Virus record (IMG/VR): IMGVR_UViG_3300017776_003137
Span: 1 to 36,926 of that record
Source: a virus
Length of the DNA stretch: 36,926 bases
Strand: one strand, 5' to 3'
Positions 27,314 through 35,665 of the stretch are shown one piece after another (within the stretch, counting starts at the first letter, position 1; every line of letters starts with the position of its first letter). Position numbers and translations under genes: made by a program. The notes beneath the pieces were generated by a model that had not been told where the DNA came from, did no database searches, and saw only the letters and a program-made list of their open reading frames with translations.

Positions 27314-29475
27314 TGACCCCAGCTGATCAAGTCCAAATAAGAGTAGATGCTGATTTAGGCCCATTAAGACGCGCTTTAAGGCGCGCTAATACTCAGGTTG
27401 CAAGAAGTACCGACAAGATGTCACGCGGCTTTAGAAAAGTTAATACAAGCGTTGCAAAATTAACGGCTAAAATGAAGGGTCTAAAAGGAGCGGCGGCGGC
27501 TGTAGCTGGTGTTGCTTTGGTAAAGCTTGCACAAAATTCAGTTAATACATCAGCAAGGTTTGAAGACTTACAACAGACATTAGACACTGTTTTCGGAAGT
27601 ATGGAAAGCGGTAAAGCCGCAATGGCATTTGTAATGGAGTTTGCAAAAACAACACCATTTGATGTGGAAACTCTAACAAAGGCCATGATACAGCTTAAAG
27701 GCGCTGGAATATCACCAACAATTGATTTATTAAATACATTCGGTGATGCGGCTTCTGCTACTACTAATAAAATGCAATCTTTCGAGGCCATGGTAAGAAT
27801 TGCCACAAGGGCTGTTGGTGGTGGTCTTGGTTTAGAAGAGCTTGAGCAATTAGTTTCAGCTGGGATACCTGTTTATCAAATATTGCAAGATGAGATTGGT
27901 GTTTTAAGGCAAGACATATCCGAAATGGGTCAAACTGCCGAAGGCGCGGCAAAAATTATGAATGCGCTACAATCAGGTTTGAACAAACGCTTTGGCGGCT
28001 CTATGGAGCGGTCTATGGAAAACGTATCAACATCAATTTCAAACTTAAAGATAAACGCAACTGATCTTTTACAAGCAATTGGCGATGGTATTGGTGGTTA
28101 TGGTCTCGCATGGGCGTTTGGTAATTTTGCTGATACTCTAAGTAGGTTGATCACAATAATCACACCATTTGCAAGTTTATTAAGTTCTACATTAGCAATA
28201 CCGCTAGGAATTATTATTGGAGTTGTTGATGCGGCGGCAAGATCAATTCTATATCTAGCAAGCGCGGCGGCAAATTTTGTTGACTTTGCTTCACAGATTG
28301 TACCAGATAAATTCGAAAAGTTTCATGGTTCAATCGCTTTCATGCGCTCTAGTATGGATGAATTGCAAAGAATGATGAACCAAACTGGTGATTTGCAAAC
28401 TGAGGGCGCACCGCCAGCTCCACCACCAGAACCACCAGACGTTACAGCCACGAAGAAAGTTCTTGAGGGATTAAAGCAAGAATATAACGAATTAACTTTA
28501 AGAGCTAATGGGTTTACCGATGCACAAATAACGGCAATAAACGCCGCTGGCTTTATGGATAACATAAGAGCTGGAATGTATGGCGCTCCTAATGGTATTA
28601 TTGAGACTGATTTAGCGCAAGCAGACTTAATTGACATTATACTAAGAGAAGTTGCAAGCATTGAAGCATTGCAAGGAAAATTAGATGCCGCGCAAACTGC
28701 TGAGGATGATCGAACAAAAAGAAAAGAATTAAACGCACAAAAAACAGCAGATGCGTTAGCAATGGTTGAAAGTAAGCTAGCAGAACAACAACCAGCATAT
28801 ATAAAATTAGGCGTAGAAATAGATAAAATAGTGGAGCAGTTACCTCATATGGATGGAGCTATGAGGCATGCGGCTGTTAATGGTATAGAGTTAATGCGAG
28901 ATGAAGTTCAAAAACTAGCTTTTGAATTTGAAAGAAGCATAAATCCAGCATTTGACGCTCTTGTAAATTCAGCAGTAGCTCTAGGTGATAACATCACAAG
29001 CGCATTTAGGAATATGCTTGATGGAACTAAAGTTACAATGGCTGATTTTGAAGACATGATAAAGCATGCTGTTAAAGACGTAATAGCGCAAATATTTAAA
29101 TTAGTTGTTATAAATCAAGTGCTTGGCGCAATTTTTCCAGGATTAAATTTAAAGACATCAACTTTACCTGAGATTATGGGATTGGCTGGAGGCGGTTCAG
29201 CGCAAAAGGGTAGGCCATATCTCGTTGGTGAGCGTGGTCCAGAACTAATAGTTCCAAATCAGAGCTCTACAGTGATGAATAATATGAGCACAAATAAAGC
29301 GTTGAGTGGTGGTGGTGGCACAGTTGTCAATCAGACAATAAATGTGCAATCAGGCGTAGCACAAACTGTAAGGGCTGAAATGATATCATTACTGCCTAGA
29401 TTTAAACAAGACACAATGAACGCTGTAGTCGATGCAAAACGGCGCGGCGGTTCATTCGGTCAAGCATTTGGGTGA
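27313..29475 (+). CDS. Tape measure protein
   Basis: 720 residues. N-terminal coiled-coil and basic region (DADLGPLRRALRRANTQVAR), then a TMP domain (VFGSMESGKAAMAFVMEFAKTTPFDVETLTKAMIQLKGAG, about 93-135, and LGLEELEQLVSAGIPVYQIL). Hydrophobic stretches at about 255-325 (LASLLSSTLAIPLGIIIGVV and beyond) would cross the host membrane at injection. The C-terminus has AGGGSAQKGRPYLVGERGPELIVPNQSS, typical of lambda H-type tape measures. At roughly 1.5 A per residue, 720 residues predict a tail of about 100 nm. It starts on the chaperone stop (TAATG). Confidence 0.9.
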   Translation: MTPADQVQIRVDADLGPLRRALRRANTQVARSTDKMSRGFRKVNTSVAKLTAKMKGLKGAAAAVAGVALVKLAQNSVNTSARFEDLQQTLDTVFGSMESGKAAMAFVMEFAKTTPFDVETLTKAMIQLKGAGISPTIDLLNTFGDAASATTNKMQSFEAMVRIATRAVGGGLGLEELEQLVSAGIPVYQILQDEIGVLRQDISEMGQTAEGAAKIMNALQSGLNKRFGGSMERSMENVSTSISNLKINATDLLQAIGDGIGGYGLAWAFGNFADTLSRLITIITPFASLLSSTLAIPLGIIIGVVDAAARSILYLASAAANFVDFASQIVPDKFEKFHGSIAFMRSSMDELQRMMNQTGDLQTEGAPPAPPPEPPDVTATKKVLEGLKQEYNELTLRANGFTDAQITAINAAGFMDNIRAGMYGAPNGIIETDLAQADLIDIILREVASIEALQGKLDAAQTAEDDRTKRKELNAQKTADALAMVESKLAEQQPAYIKLGVEIDKIVEQLPHMDGAMRHAAVNGIELMRDEVQKLAFEFERSINPAFDALVNSAVALGDNITSAFRNMLDGTKVTMADFEDMIKHAVKDVIAQIFKLVVINQVLGAIFPGLNLKTSTLPEIMGLAGGGSAQKGRPYLVGERGPELIVPNQSSTVMNNMSTNKALSGGGGTVVNQTINVQSGVAQTVRAEMISLLPRFKQDTMNAVVDAKRRGGSFGQAFG

Positions 29476-29478
29476 TAC

Positions 29479-30084
29479 ATGACAATAATAACAATGCCAA
29501 CAAGCCCAGCCTTTACCACATCTGATTGGGGTATAAGAAGGACTGTAGCTACATCAGAAAGCCCATTCACAGGCGCAACACAGGTTCAGAAGTATTCCAA
29601 GGCTCAATGGTATGCAACTCTTTCTCTGCCACCAATGAAACGCTCACAGGCTTCGCAATGGCAAGCTTTTTTTATGCAGTTAGAAGGTAGAGCCAATACT
29701 TTCTTATTAGGCGACCCAGATGCAAAAACTGTGACTGGAGGCGACGTTCCAGATGCTATAGTTGTTTCAGCTAATGCAACTCTAGGAACAAATCCAATTA
29801 CAAGCGTTTCTTTGAATATTGGGTCAGGGAAAAAACTCTTTAAGGGGAGCTATTTGCAATTTGCAACTGGAGCAAACTCAAGATTGCATATGGTTGTTGA
29901 AGATAAAACTGGTAATGGTGCTGTAAGTATTCAACCGCCATTAAAGGATAGTGTTACGACAAATACAGTAGTAACTTATGTATCAGCACGGGGTTTATTT
30001 CGGATGGATAATAATGAATTAACTTGGAATGCTAATGAATTAAGTAATTATGGCATAACCTTTTCATGTTCGGAGGCACTTTAA
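29479..30084 (+). CDS. Minor (distal) tail protein
   Basis: 201 residues, following the tape measure by 3 nt. Beta-rich; the block QVQKYSKAQWYATLSLPPMKRSQASQWQAFFMQLEGRANTFLLGDPDA (about 36-83) is the pattern of distal tail/lambda M-like ring proteins in marine siphophages, often annotated simply as tail protein. The C-terminal half has repeats of beta strands (TSVSLNIGSGKKLFKGSYLQ). It probably forms the ring at the end of the tube. Exact family uncertain. Confidence 0.7.
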   Translation: MTIITMPTSPAFTTSDWGIRRTVATSESPFTGATQVQKYSKAQWYATLSLPPMKRSQASQWQAFFMQLEGRANTFLLGDPDAKTVTGGDVPDAIVVSANATLGTNPITSVSLNIGSGKKLFKGSYLQFATGANSRLHMVVEDKTGNGAVSIQPPLKDSVTTNTVVTYVSARGLFRMDNNELTWNANELSNYGITFSCSEAL

Positions 30085-30653
30085 TGCCTAGAGATATTCC
30101 AAGTTCCCTTGTAACTGCATTAGAAAGTGGTGAATTTTCACCTTTTTACGCCGTAGAATTAAATTTTTATAATGGATCAGATGGTGTTGATGCTCCAGCC
30201 CCAATGTATTTATGGACAGGGCAAGGCAATTTATCTGCAAATTCAAAAACTTATATAGGTGCTGGTGATCTTTTAAGTGTTGGTAATATAGCAGAAGCGG
30301 CTGAACTAAAAGCAACTGGTTTGAATTTAAGCCTTACTGGCGTACCTGATGCATTACTAACTGCGGCTTTGGCGCATGAATATTCTGGTCGAGATTGCAA
30401 AGTGTACTTTGGTATTATGGGAAATCAAAACTTAGTAGAAGTATTCACTGGATATATGGACACAATGATAATTAGTGATGGGCCAGATGCATCAGAAATC
30501 CAACTCACAGTTGAAAATAGATTAATTGATTTAGAAAGAACAAATCCATTCAGATATACACAAGAAAGCCATAAAACATTGTATTCTAATGACACATTTT
30601 TTAGCTATGTATCTGATCTACAGGATCAAGCTGTGGAGTGGGGGCCGAATTAA
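30084..30653 (+). CDS. Tail tip protein, DUF2163-like N-terminal half
   Basis: 189 residues from ATG 30084 (GGAGG seven bases upstream, TAATG overlap); the frame continues back to 30066 but without support. MPRDIPSSLVTALESGEFSP, FYAVELNFYNG, MYLWTGQGNLSANSKTYIG, AAELKATGLNLSLTGVPDALLTAAL and VFTGYMDTMIISDGPDASEIQLTVENRLIDLER match the N-terminal hub-like domain of DUF2163 (GTA gp14) proteins, though the family is usually about 290 residues and the C-terminal half is absent here. It would be part of the baseplate hub above the tip protein. Confidence 0.7.
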   Translation: MPRDIPSSLVTALESGEFSPFYAVELNFYNGSDGVDAPAPMYLWTGQGNLSANSKTYIGAGDLLSVGNIAEAAELKATGLNLSLTGVPDALLTAALAHEYSGRDCKVYFGIMGNQNLVEVFTGYMDTMIISDGPDASEIQLTVENRLIDLERTNPFRYTQESHKTLYSNDTFFSYVSDLQDQAVEWGPN

Positions 30654-31102
30654 TGCAATTTCAGCAAGAGTTTTTTTCTGATTGCTACGATGAGGCAAGA
30701 GAACTTTTAAACATGCATTATGAAGAAATAGCCTTAAATAAAGACTTTATTAAATTAAATCCAAATATAAAGCTTTATGAAGAAGCTGAAAAAAATGGGG
30801 ATTTAAAAATATTTACTGCACGAGCTGACCATAAAATTGTTGGTTATTTTGCTGTAATAGTTACACATTCCCTGCATTATCAAGATCACCTTTATGCAAA
30901 TAGCGATGTTATTTTTTTGCATCCAGAATACAGAAAAGGTTATACAGCATCAAATCTTATAAAGTTTTCAATAGAATGTCTGGCGCAAGATAGTATTTCT
31001 ATGTTATTTATGAATACAAAGATACATAAGCCATTTGATTTATTATTAAAAAGATTAGGCTTTAACCATGTTGAAAACGTATATTCGAAGAGGCTGATAT
31101 AA
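30653..31102 (+). CDS. GNAT-like acetyltransferase in the tail tip cluster
   Basis: 149 residues from ATG 30653 (TAATG overlap); five residues upstream in frame are unlikely. The GNAT fold is visible: LKIFTARADHKIVGYFAVIV (about 48-67), HSLHYQDHLYANSDVIFLHPEYRKGYTASNLIKFS (69-103, with the acetyl-CoA loop as PEYRKGYTA) and LLKRLGFNHVENVYSKRLI at the end. This gene occupies the place where GTA-like clusters usually carry an NlpC/P60 peptidase, and similar GNAT genes occur there in other marine phages. The acceptor is unknown; modification of virion proteins or host factors are options. Confidence 0.75.
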   Translation: MQFQQEFFSDCYDEARELLNMHYEEIALNKDFIKLNPNIKLYEEAEKNGDLKIFTARADHKIVGYFAVIVTHSLHYQDHLYANSDVIFLHPEYRKGYTASNLIKFSIECLAQDSISMLFMNTKIHKPFDLLLKRLGFNHVENVYSKRLI

Positions 31103-34100
31103 TGACTGTAAACACAGCATATTTAATTTTCGGTACAGGAACAGCCGCTACAGCAACAGGTTACACTGCCGGACAATTGCTCATAGCAGGAGCAGTATTC
31201 ACAGGGGTTTCATTAGTTGTAACATCAGCTTTAATCCCAAAACCAGATATGTCAGGAGTTGGGGGAAATTTAAATCAAAACATAGACAGTATAGCAAATG
31301 CTGAACTCGTTTATGGTCGCATAAGAAAAAGCGGAACTAAAACTTATCATGAAACTACAGGTGATGGTAAATTTTATCATTATTTCATCACGCTTGCTAT
31401 GCATGAAGTTGAAGAAATTGGTGATATTTATATTAACGATGAAGTGGCAACTCTTGATAGTGATGGATTTGTTACATCACAAAATTGGGGTTCTGTAGGT
31501 TCTGATGAAAATGGAAATCCAGTTACCGACAGTAAAATTCTAGTCAAAAAGTTTACAGGTACTTCAACTCAAAACATACACTCTAGCTTAAACGCCAGCG
31601 GCATTAGCAATATGCCTTCAAACTACACAAACACATTTAAAGGTCAGGGTGTAGCTTGTTTGTATGTGCGCTTAGAATATGATCAAGATGTTTTTCAAAG
31701 TGGTATGCCCTTAGTCACTGCTGTTGTTAAAGGTAAAAAGGTCTATGACCCACGAAAAGACAGCACCAGCACCGCCTACGATAGTTCTTTGGGTGTTTCT
31801 ACTCAAAGGACTGCAACACCCTCTACATGGCAATATTCATCAAATCCAGCACTTGCGATAAGAGACTACATAACTAGTGATCAAGGTGTAGCGGCTGATC
31901 AAGATCAAGTTGATGATGTTATGATTGCGCAAGCGGCTGATGATTGTGCCTCAACTGGAGTTTCTGGAGCGCAACAAAATTCTTTTGAAGTTGGTGGGGC
32001 AGTATCCACAGGCGAAAGTAAAATAAGTAATTTAAATGAATTGATTACAACCTTAAATGGGTCGCTATATTGGGCTCAGGGTAAATTTAGGCTTGTTGCT
32101 GGAGCATATCGAAATCCAGCATTTTCAGATGCGTTAACATATGACGATGTTCGAAGCCCTATAAGCATACAAACAAGATTTTCACGGCGTGATTTGGTTA
32201 ATACTGTTCGTGGTACTTTTATTGATGAAGACAACAGATGGATTTCTGACGAATATCCGGAACAGCAATTAGATGATATGAGTGAAGATAATAATATTGA
32301 AAGTGTTATTGATTTACCATTTAAGCTAGTTACCAAATCAGCGGCGGCCCAAAGGATTGCAAAGCAAGTCCTATATACCAGCCGTGAGCAAATTGTAGTA
32401 ACTGCTAAATTCAGCACTAAAGCCTATCAATTGCAAGTTGGCGATACAGTCAAATTGACAATGGATAGGTACGGATGGACTGATAAAGAGTTTCAAGTTA
32501 AGTCGTGGAAAGCTACAGGCGGAGAGGGTTCGCCAATAGAGGTTGATTTAACGCTACAGGAAACATCACAGGAAGCTTATTATTGGTCACAAAATTCAGA
32601 TGAATATTCTGCAATTACATCAAACAACACAAGTTTAGATGACATATATGACGGACTTACAATAAATACATTAAATGCATCCTTTGGAACGCCAGTTTTG
32701 CAAACAGATGGCACAGTTTCTAATAACATTGGTGTATCATGGTCAGAACCCGCGAATGGTCAGGTTGTTAAATATGAAATAGGTTTTAAAACAAGCGGCG
32801 CTACTAATTATCAAACATCAATAACAGAAGACAGAACTTTTTTAATAGATCAAGCTGTAGTTGGTCAAATATACAATATTAGAGTTAGAGCAATTACTAG
32901 CCGTGGAAATAAGTCTGGAACATACAAGCAAACAACCACAGCCGCGCTAACTGGTGATACATCAGCCCCAACAGTGCCAGTATATTCAACATTTACTGTA
33001 ACAGGTGGTTATAAACAGGTTGTTGTAAACTGGGTAAACCCTCCAGAAGCTGATTTGAGATATGTTGAAGTTGCTAGGGTTAGTGGTTCTACAACAACAG
33101 TGATTGGTAATAGCTCTGGTACTGCTTTTGTAGATAGCGGCAGGGATGATGATACCCAATATACATACAAAATTAGAGCCGTTGATTTCTCAGATAATCA
33201 ATCAGCCTATACAAGTACAAAAAACGCTACCACAGTTTCAGCAGTTGCAGGGCCTAATGGATTTACATCAGCTCAAGTATTTCTATATGCGGCTGGTACA
33301 TCAGCACCATCTAATCCTACAGGTACATTTACATACACATATGCAACTGGCGTAATAAGTGGTGGAACGTTGGGAAGTTGGAGTACATCAGTGCCAACAT
33401 TATCAACTGGGCAATATTTGTGGGTTAAAGGGGCTGTTGCATACTCAAATACAAGTACAGACACAATACCAGCAAGCGAATTTAGCACAGCGGTAAAAAC
33501 TTCTTTCTCTGGAGCGAATGGTACTAATGGTGGGGTTAGCGCAACAGTTACAGTTTATAAAGCGACAACAACAACAAGCGTTCCAGCAACACCAACCAAT
33601 ACAACTACATACACATTTGCAACTGGAGCATTAACATCACCAAATAATTCTTGGACGAAATCAGCGCCAAGCATAACAAGCGGTCAATATTTATGGGCTT
33701 GTACTGCTCTTGCCTTTGGAACTGGCTCAACAGACACTATAGTAAGCTCTGATTGGTCAACAGCAACTATTGTTGGCATAGCTGGAGGAACAGGTGATAG
33801 GGGCGCTGGTTCATGGCAAATAAATTTAGCACCATCAGCAATGCCAGCAATTTCAGCAACATCATCAGAAATTAATACTTTATTTACTGGTTCATCTGGT
33901 ATCGGCGCGGCGGCGGTAGATAAAGATAGGGCTTTTTTCACAAATACAACAACTGGAGAACAACGTGTCTGGGCTTACACAGAGTCAAACGCCCCCAACA
34001 CATGGGCATATCAAGCACAGGTAATTGACGGAAATCTTTTAGTAGATGGCACACTTACGGCTGATATGATTTCATCAGGAATACTTGACGCTTCACTTGT

Positions 34101-35199
34101 TCAGATTGATAACCTAACTATTACGGATACATTAAGATTAAGTGCTGGTGGTGCTGGATTTATTGGTGGGCGTGATAGTCAATCTGCCTATAACACCAAT
34201 GGTTTCTTCATTGCTAGAACTGATAAGGGCGGCGGCTCTTTAGGTTATGAAACATCTTTTACATCAGCCTTTTTACAAAATGGAACAACCAGAATAAGCG
34301 GCGTAATTGCTAAAGATGAAGAGCAATGTAAAGTTTTTAACCCATTATTCTTTGCTGGGGGTTCTACTGCTGGCGGTACAAGTACAATATCACCTGATAG
34401 CACTAATGCTTATATAAATTTAGGCAACATTGATGAAGTAACCATAACAGCATACGGCGGCGGTGGTGCTGGTGGTTTTGGGCAAGATGATCACTATCAA
34501 CCCGCTGGTACGAGAAATGTATCTGGCGGTAATACAGTTGTTGTATTGAGAAGGGGTTCAACTACAGGAACGCAAATTGGCTCGACAATCACAGCTAATG
34601 GCGGCTTGGGCGGCTTAAATGCAAATGGTCATGGTACAAACGCAGAAGCTGGTCAAAGTTCAGATTTTGGTGCGGGTGGTACTGCTGGCGCAAGAAATAA
34701 CTCTGGTGGTAGTTCTGCATCTACATCATATTCTGCTGGAGGCGGTGGCGGCGGCGGTGATAGCTCTGGATTGTTTGACAGTTTAGGTGGAGCTGGTGGC
34801 GGCGGTAAAAGAGGGGAAGTTGTTACAGTAACAATCGATTTATCTTCTGAAACTGTTGATACGTTTATAGTTGTAACTACTTTTGGCTCTGGAGGTGTAT
34901 CTACAGGCGGTGATTATTCTGGGGGTAATGGTTCTCAAGGTGCAATGACCTATACGTCAATTTTAGGTAATACTACACAGTATTCAATGGAAAACATAGT
35001 TCCAGCTTTAGTTACAAGCGCAAATGGAGCTTATTCTACAATGACAAGCAATGTAGGAACAGCGGCAGTAGGTGCTTTAATAGCGGCAAAGACTAATGAT
35101 TTTCCATTGGTAAGATTTGAAGGTAATATAACAGTAATTGACGTTGGTGATCAGCAACAATCTGTTTATAGTGTGAGGGCAGTTTATAAACCGATGTAA
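31102..35199 (+). CDS. Tail tip / host-specificity protein (lambda J-like)
   Basis: 1365 residues. Residues 1-45 are hydrophobic; about 45-500 is the J-type hub (IANAELVYGRIRKSGTKTYH, DIYINDEVATLDSDG, WQYSSNPALAIRDYITSDQG, LRLVAGAYR-like KFRLVAGAYRNPAFSDALTY). About 525-715 holds two fibronectin type III-like domains. Two tandem copies of an approximately 90-residue beta domain start near 717 and 810 (GPNGFTSAQVFLYAAGTSAP; GVSATVTVYKATTTTS; both with SGQYLW/TGQYLW). The LLVDGTLTADMISSGILDAS stalk is at about 977. The C-terminal part (from about 1117, YGGGGAGGF) is glycine-rich, as in polyglycine receptor-binding domains. This is probably the adhesin. Confidence 0.85.
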   Translation: MTVNTAYLIFGTGTAATATGYTAGQLLIAGAVFTGVSLVVTSALIPKPDMSGVGGNLNQNIDSIANAELVYGRIRKSGTKTYHETTGDGKFYHYFITLAMHEVEEIGDIYINDEVATLDSDGFVTSQNWGSVGSDENGNPVTDSKILVKKFTGTSTQNIHSSLNASGISNMPSNYTNTFKGQGVACLYVRLEYDQDVFQSGMPLVTAVVKGKKVYDPRKDSTSTAYDSSLGVSTQRTATPSTWQYSSNPALAIRDYITSDQGVAADQDQVDDVMIAQAADDCASTGVSGAQQNSFEVGGAVSTGESKISNLNELITTLNGSLYWAQGKFRLVAGAYRNPAFSDALTYDDVRSPISIQTRFSRRDLVNTVRGTFIDEDNRWISDEYPEQQLDDMSEDNNIESVIDLPFKLVTKSAAAQRIAKQVLYTSREQIVVTAKFSTKAYQLQVGDTVKLTMDRYGWTDKEFQVKSWKATGGEGSPIEVDLTLQETSQEAYYWSQNSDEYSAITSNNTSLDDIYDGLTINTLNASFGTPVLQTDGTVSNNIGVSWSEPANGQVVKYEIGFKTSGATNYQTSITEDRTFLIDQAVVGQIYNIRVRAITSRGNKSGTYKQTTTAALTGDTSAPTVPVYSTFTVTGGYKQVVVNWVNPPEADLRYVEVARVSGSTTTVIGNSSGTAFVDSGRDDDTQYTYKIRAVDFSDNQSAYTSTKNATTVSAVAGPNGFTSAQVFLYAAGTSAPSNPTGTFTYTYATGVISGGTLGSWSTSVPTLSTGQYLWVKGAVAYSNTSTDTIPASEFSTAVKTSFSGANGTNGGVSATVTVYKATTTTSVPATPTNTTTYTFATGALTSPNNSWTKSAPSITSGQYLWACTALAFGTGSTDTIVSSDWSTATIVGIAGGTGDRGAGSWQINLAPSAMPAISATSSEINTLFTGSSGIGAAAVDKDRAFFTNTTTGEQRVWAYTESNAPNTWAYQAQVIDGNLLVDGTLTADMISSGILDASLVQIDNLTITDTLRLSAGGAGFIGGRDSQSAYNTNGFFIARTDKGGGSLGYETSFTSAFLQNGTTRISGVIAKDEEQCKVFNPLFFAGGSTAGGTSTISPDSTNAYINLGNIDEVTITAYGGGGAGGFGQDDHYQPAGTRNVSGGNTVVVLRRGSTTGTQIGSTITANGGLGGLNANGHGTNAEAGQSSDFGAGGTAGARNNSGGSSASTSYSAGGGGGGGDSSGLFDSLGGAGGGGKRGEVVTVTIDLSSETVDTFIVVTTFGSGGVSTGGDYSGGNGSQGAMTYTSILGNTTQYSMENIVPALVTSANGAYSTMTSNVGTAAVGALIAAKTNDFPLVRFEGNITVIDVGDQQQSVYSVRAVYKPM

Positions 35200-35237
35200 T
35201 GTTCTGGTAATCTGGTCATTTTTGTTGTAGTATCCAC

Positions 35238-35249
35238 TTGCATATGCAA
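35238..35249. promoter_or_regulatory. 12-bp palindrome before the fibre genes
   Basis: TTGCATATGCAA is a perfect palindrome in the 72-bp gap between the tip gene and the 35272 gene. The gap may hold a separate late promoter; I cannot place -35 and -10 boxes with confidence. Confidence 0.3.
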
Positions 35250-35271
35250 TTGAAAAATAAGGAGGCCAGTC

Positions 35272-35643
35272 ATGGCAACACTTGGAAATCGGGTCTATGA
35301 TAATGGCCTAAGTACATTAGATACAGAAGCTAATAAAATTTTAGTAACTTCTCAAGAGGCGACAACCTATACCAATGCTAATTCTACATACGCACTTGGT
35401 AACTCTACATCATTATCAATAAACGCCCCAGCGGACAGAACAGGTGGCGGTAGAAAAGTTACTGTAGCCGCGATTTCTGATGGCTCAATCACTGCAACTG
35501 GCACTGCAACACACTATGCTATTGTTGACACAACTAACAGTAGATTGCTTGCTACGGCGGCTTTGACAGCATCACAGTCAGTAACTAATGGCAACACATT
35601 CACACTTGCAACATTTGATATTGGTATTCCTGACCCAGCTTAA
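35272..35643 (+). CDS. Small tail/fibre-associated protein
   Basis: 123 residues; AAGGAGG precedes the ATG. Threonine/alanine/serine-rich and beta-strand-like throughout (RKVTVAAISDGSITATGTATHYAIVDTTNSRLLATAALTASQSVT). MATLGNRVYDNGLSTLDTEA is a start seen in short structural proteins placed between the tip and fibre genes of marine siphophages. It probably belongs to the virion tip or fibre base. It is followed after 22 nt by the fibre gene. Confidence 0.7.
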   Translation: MATLGNRVYDNGLSTLDTEANKILVTSQEATTYTNANSTYALGNSTSLSINAPADRTGGGRKVTVAAISDGSITATGTATHYAIVDTTNSRLLATAALTASQSVTNGNTFTLATFDIGIPDPA

Positions 35644-35665
35644 TTTAACTTAGGAGTATTGCCCA

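Noticed and set aside
27393-27806. 137-residue leftward open frame opposite the tape measure gene
   Set aside because: Antisense shadow of an alanine-rich helical region; no promoter or start signal.
33250-33790. Tandem beta domains of the tip protein as a DNA-level repeat
   Set aside because: The two copies are similar in protein pattern but diverged in DNA, so this is an old domain duplication and not a recent repeat or recombination site.
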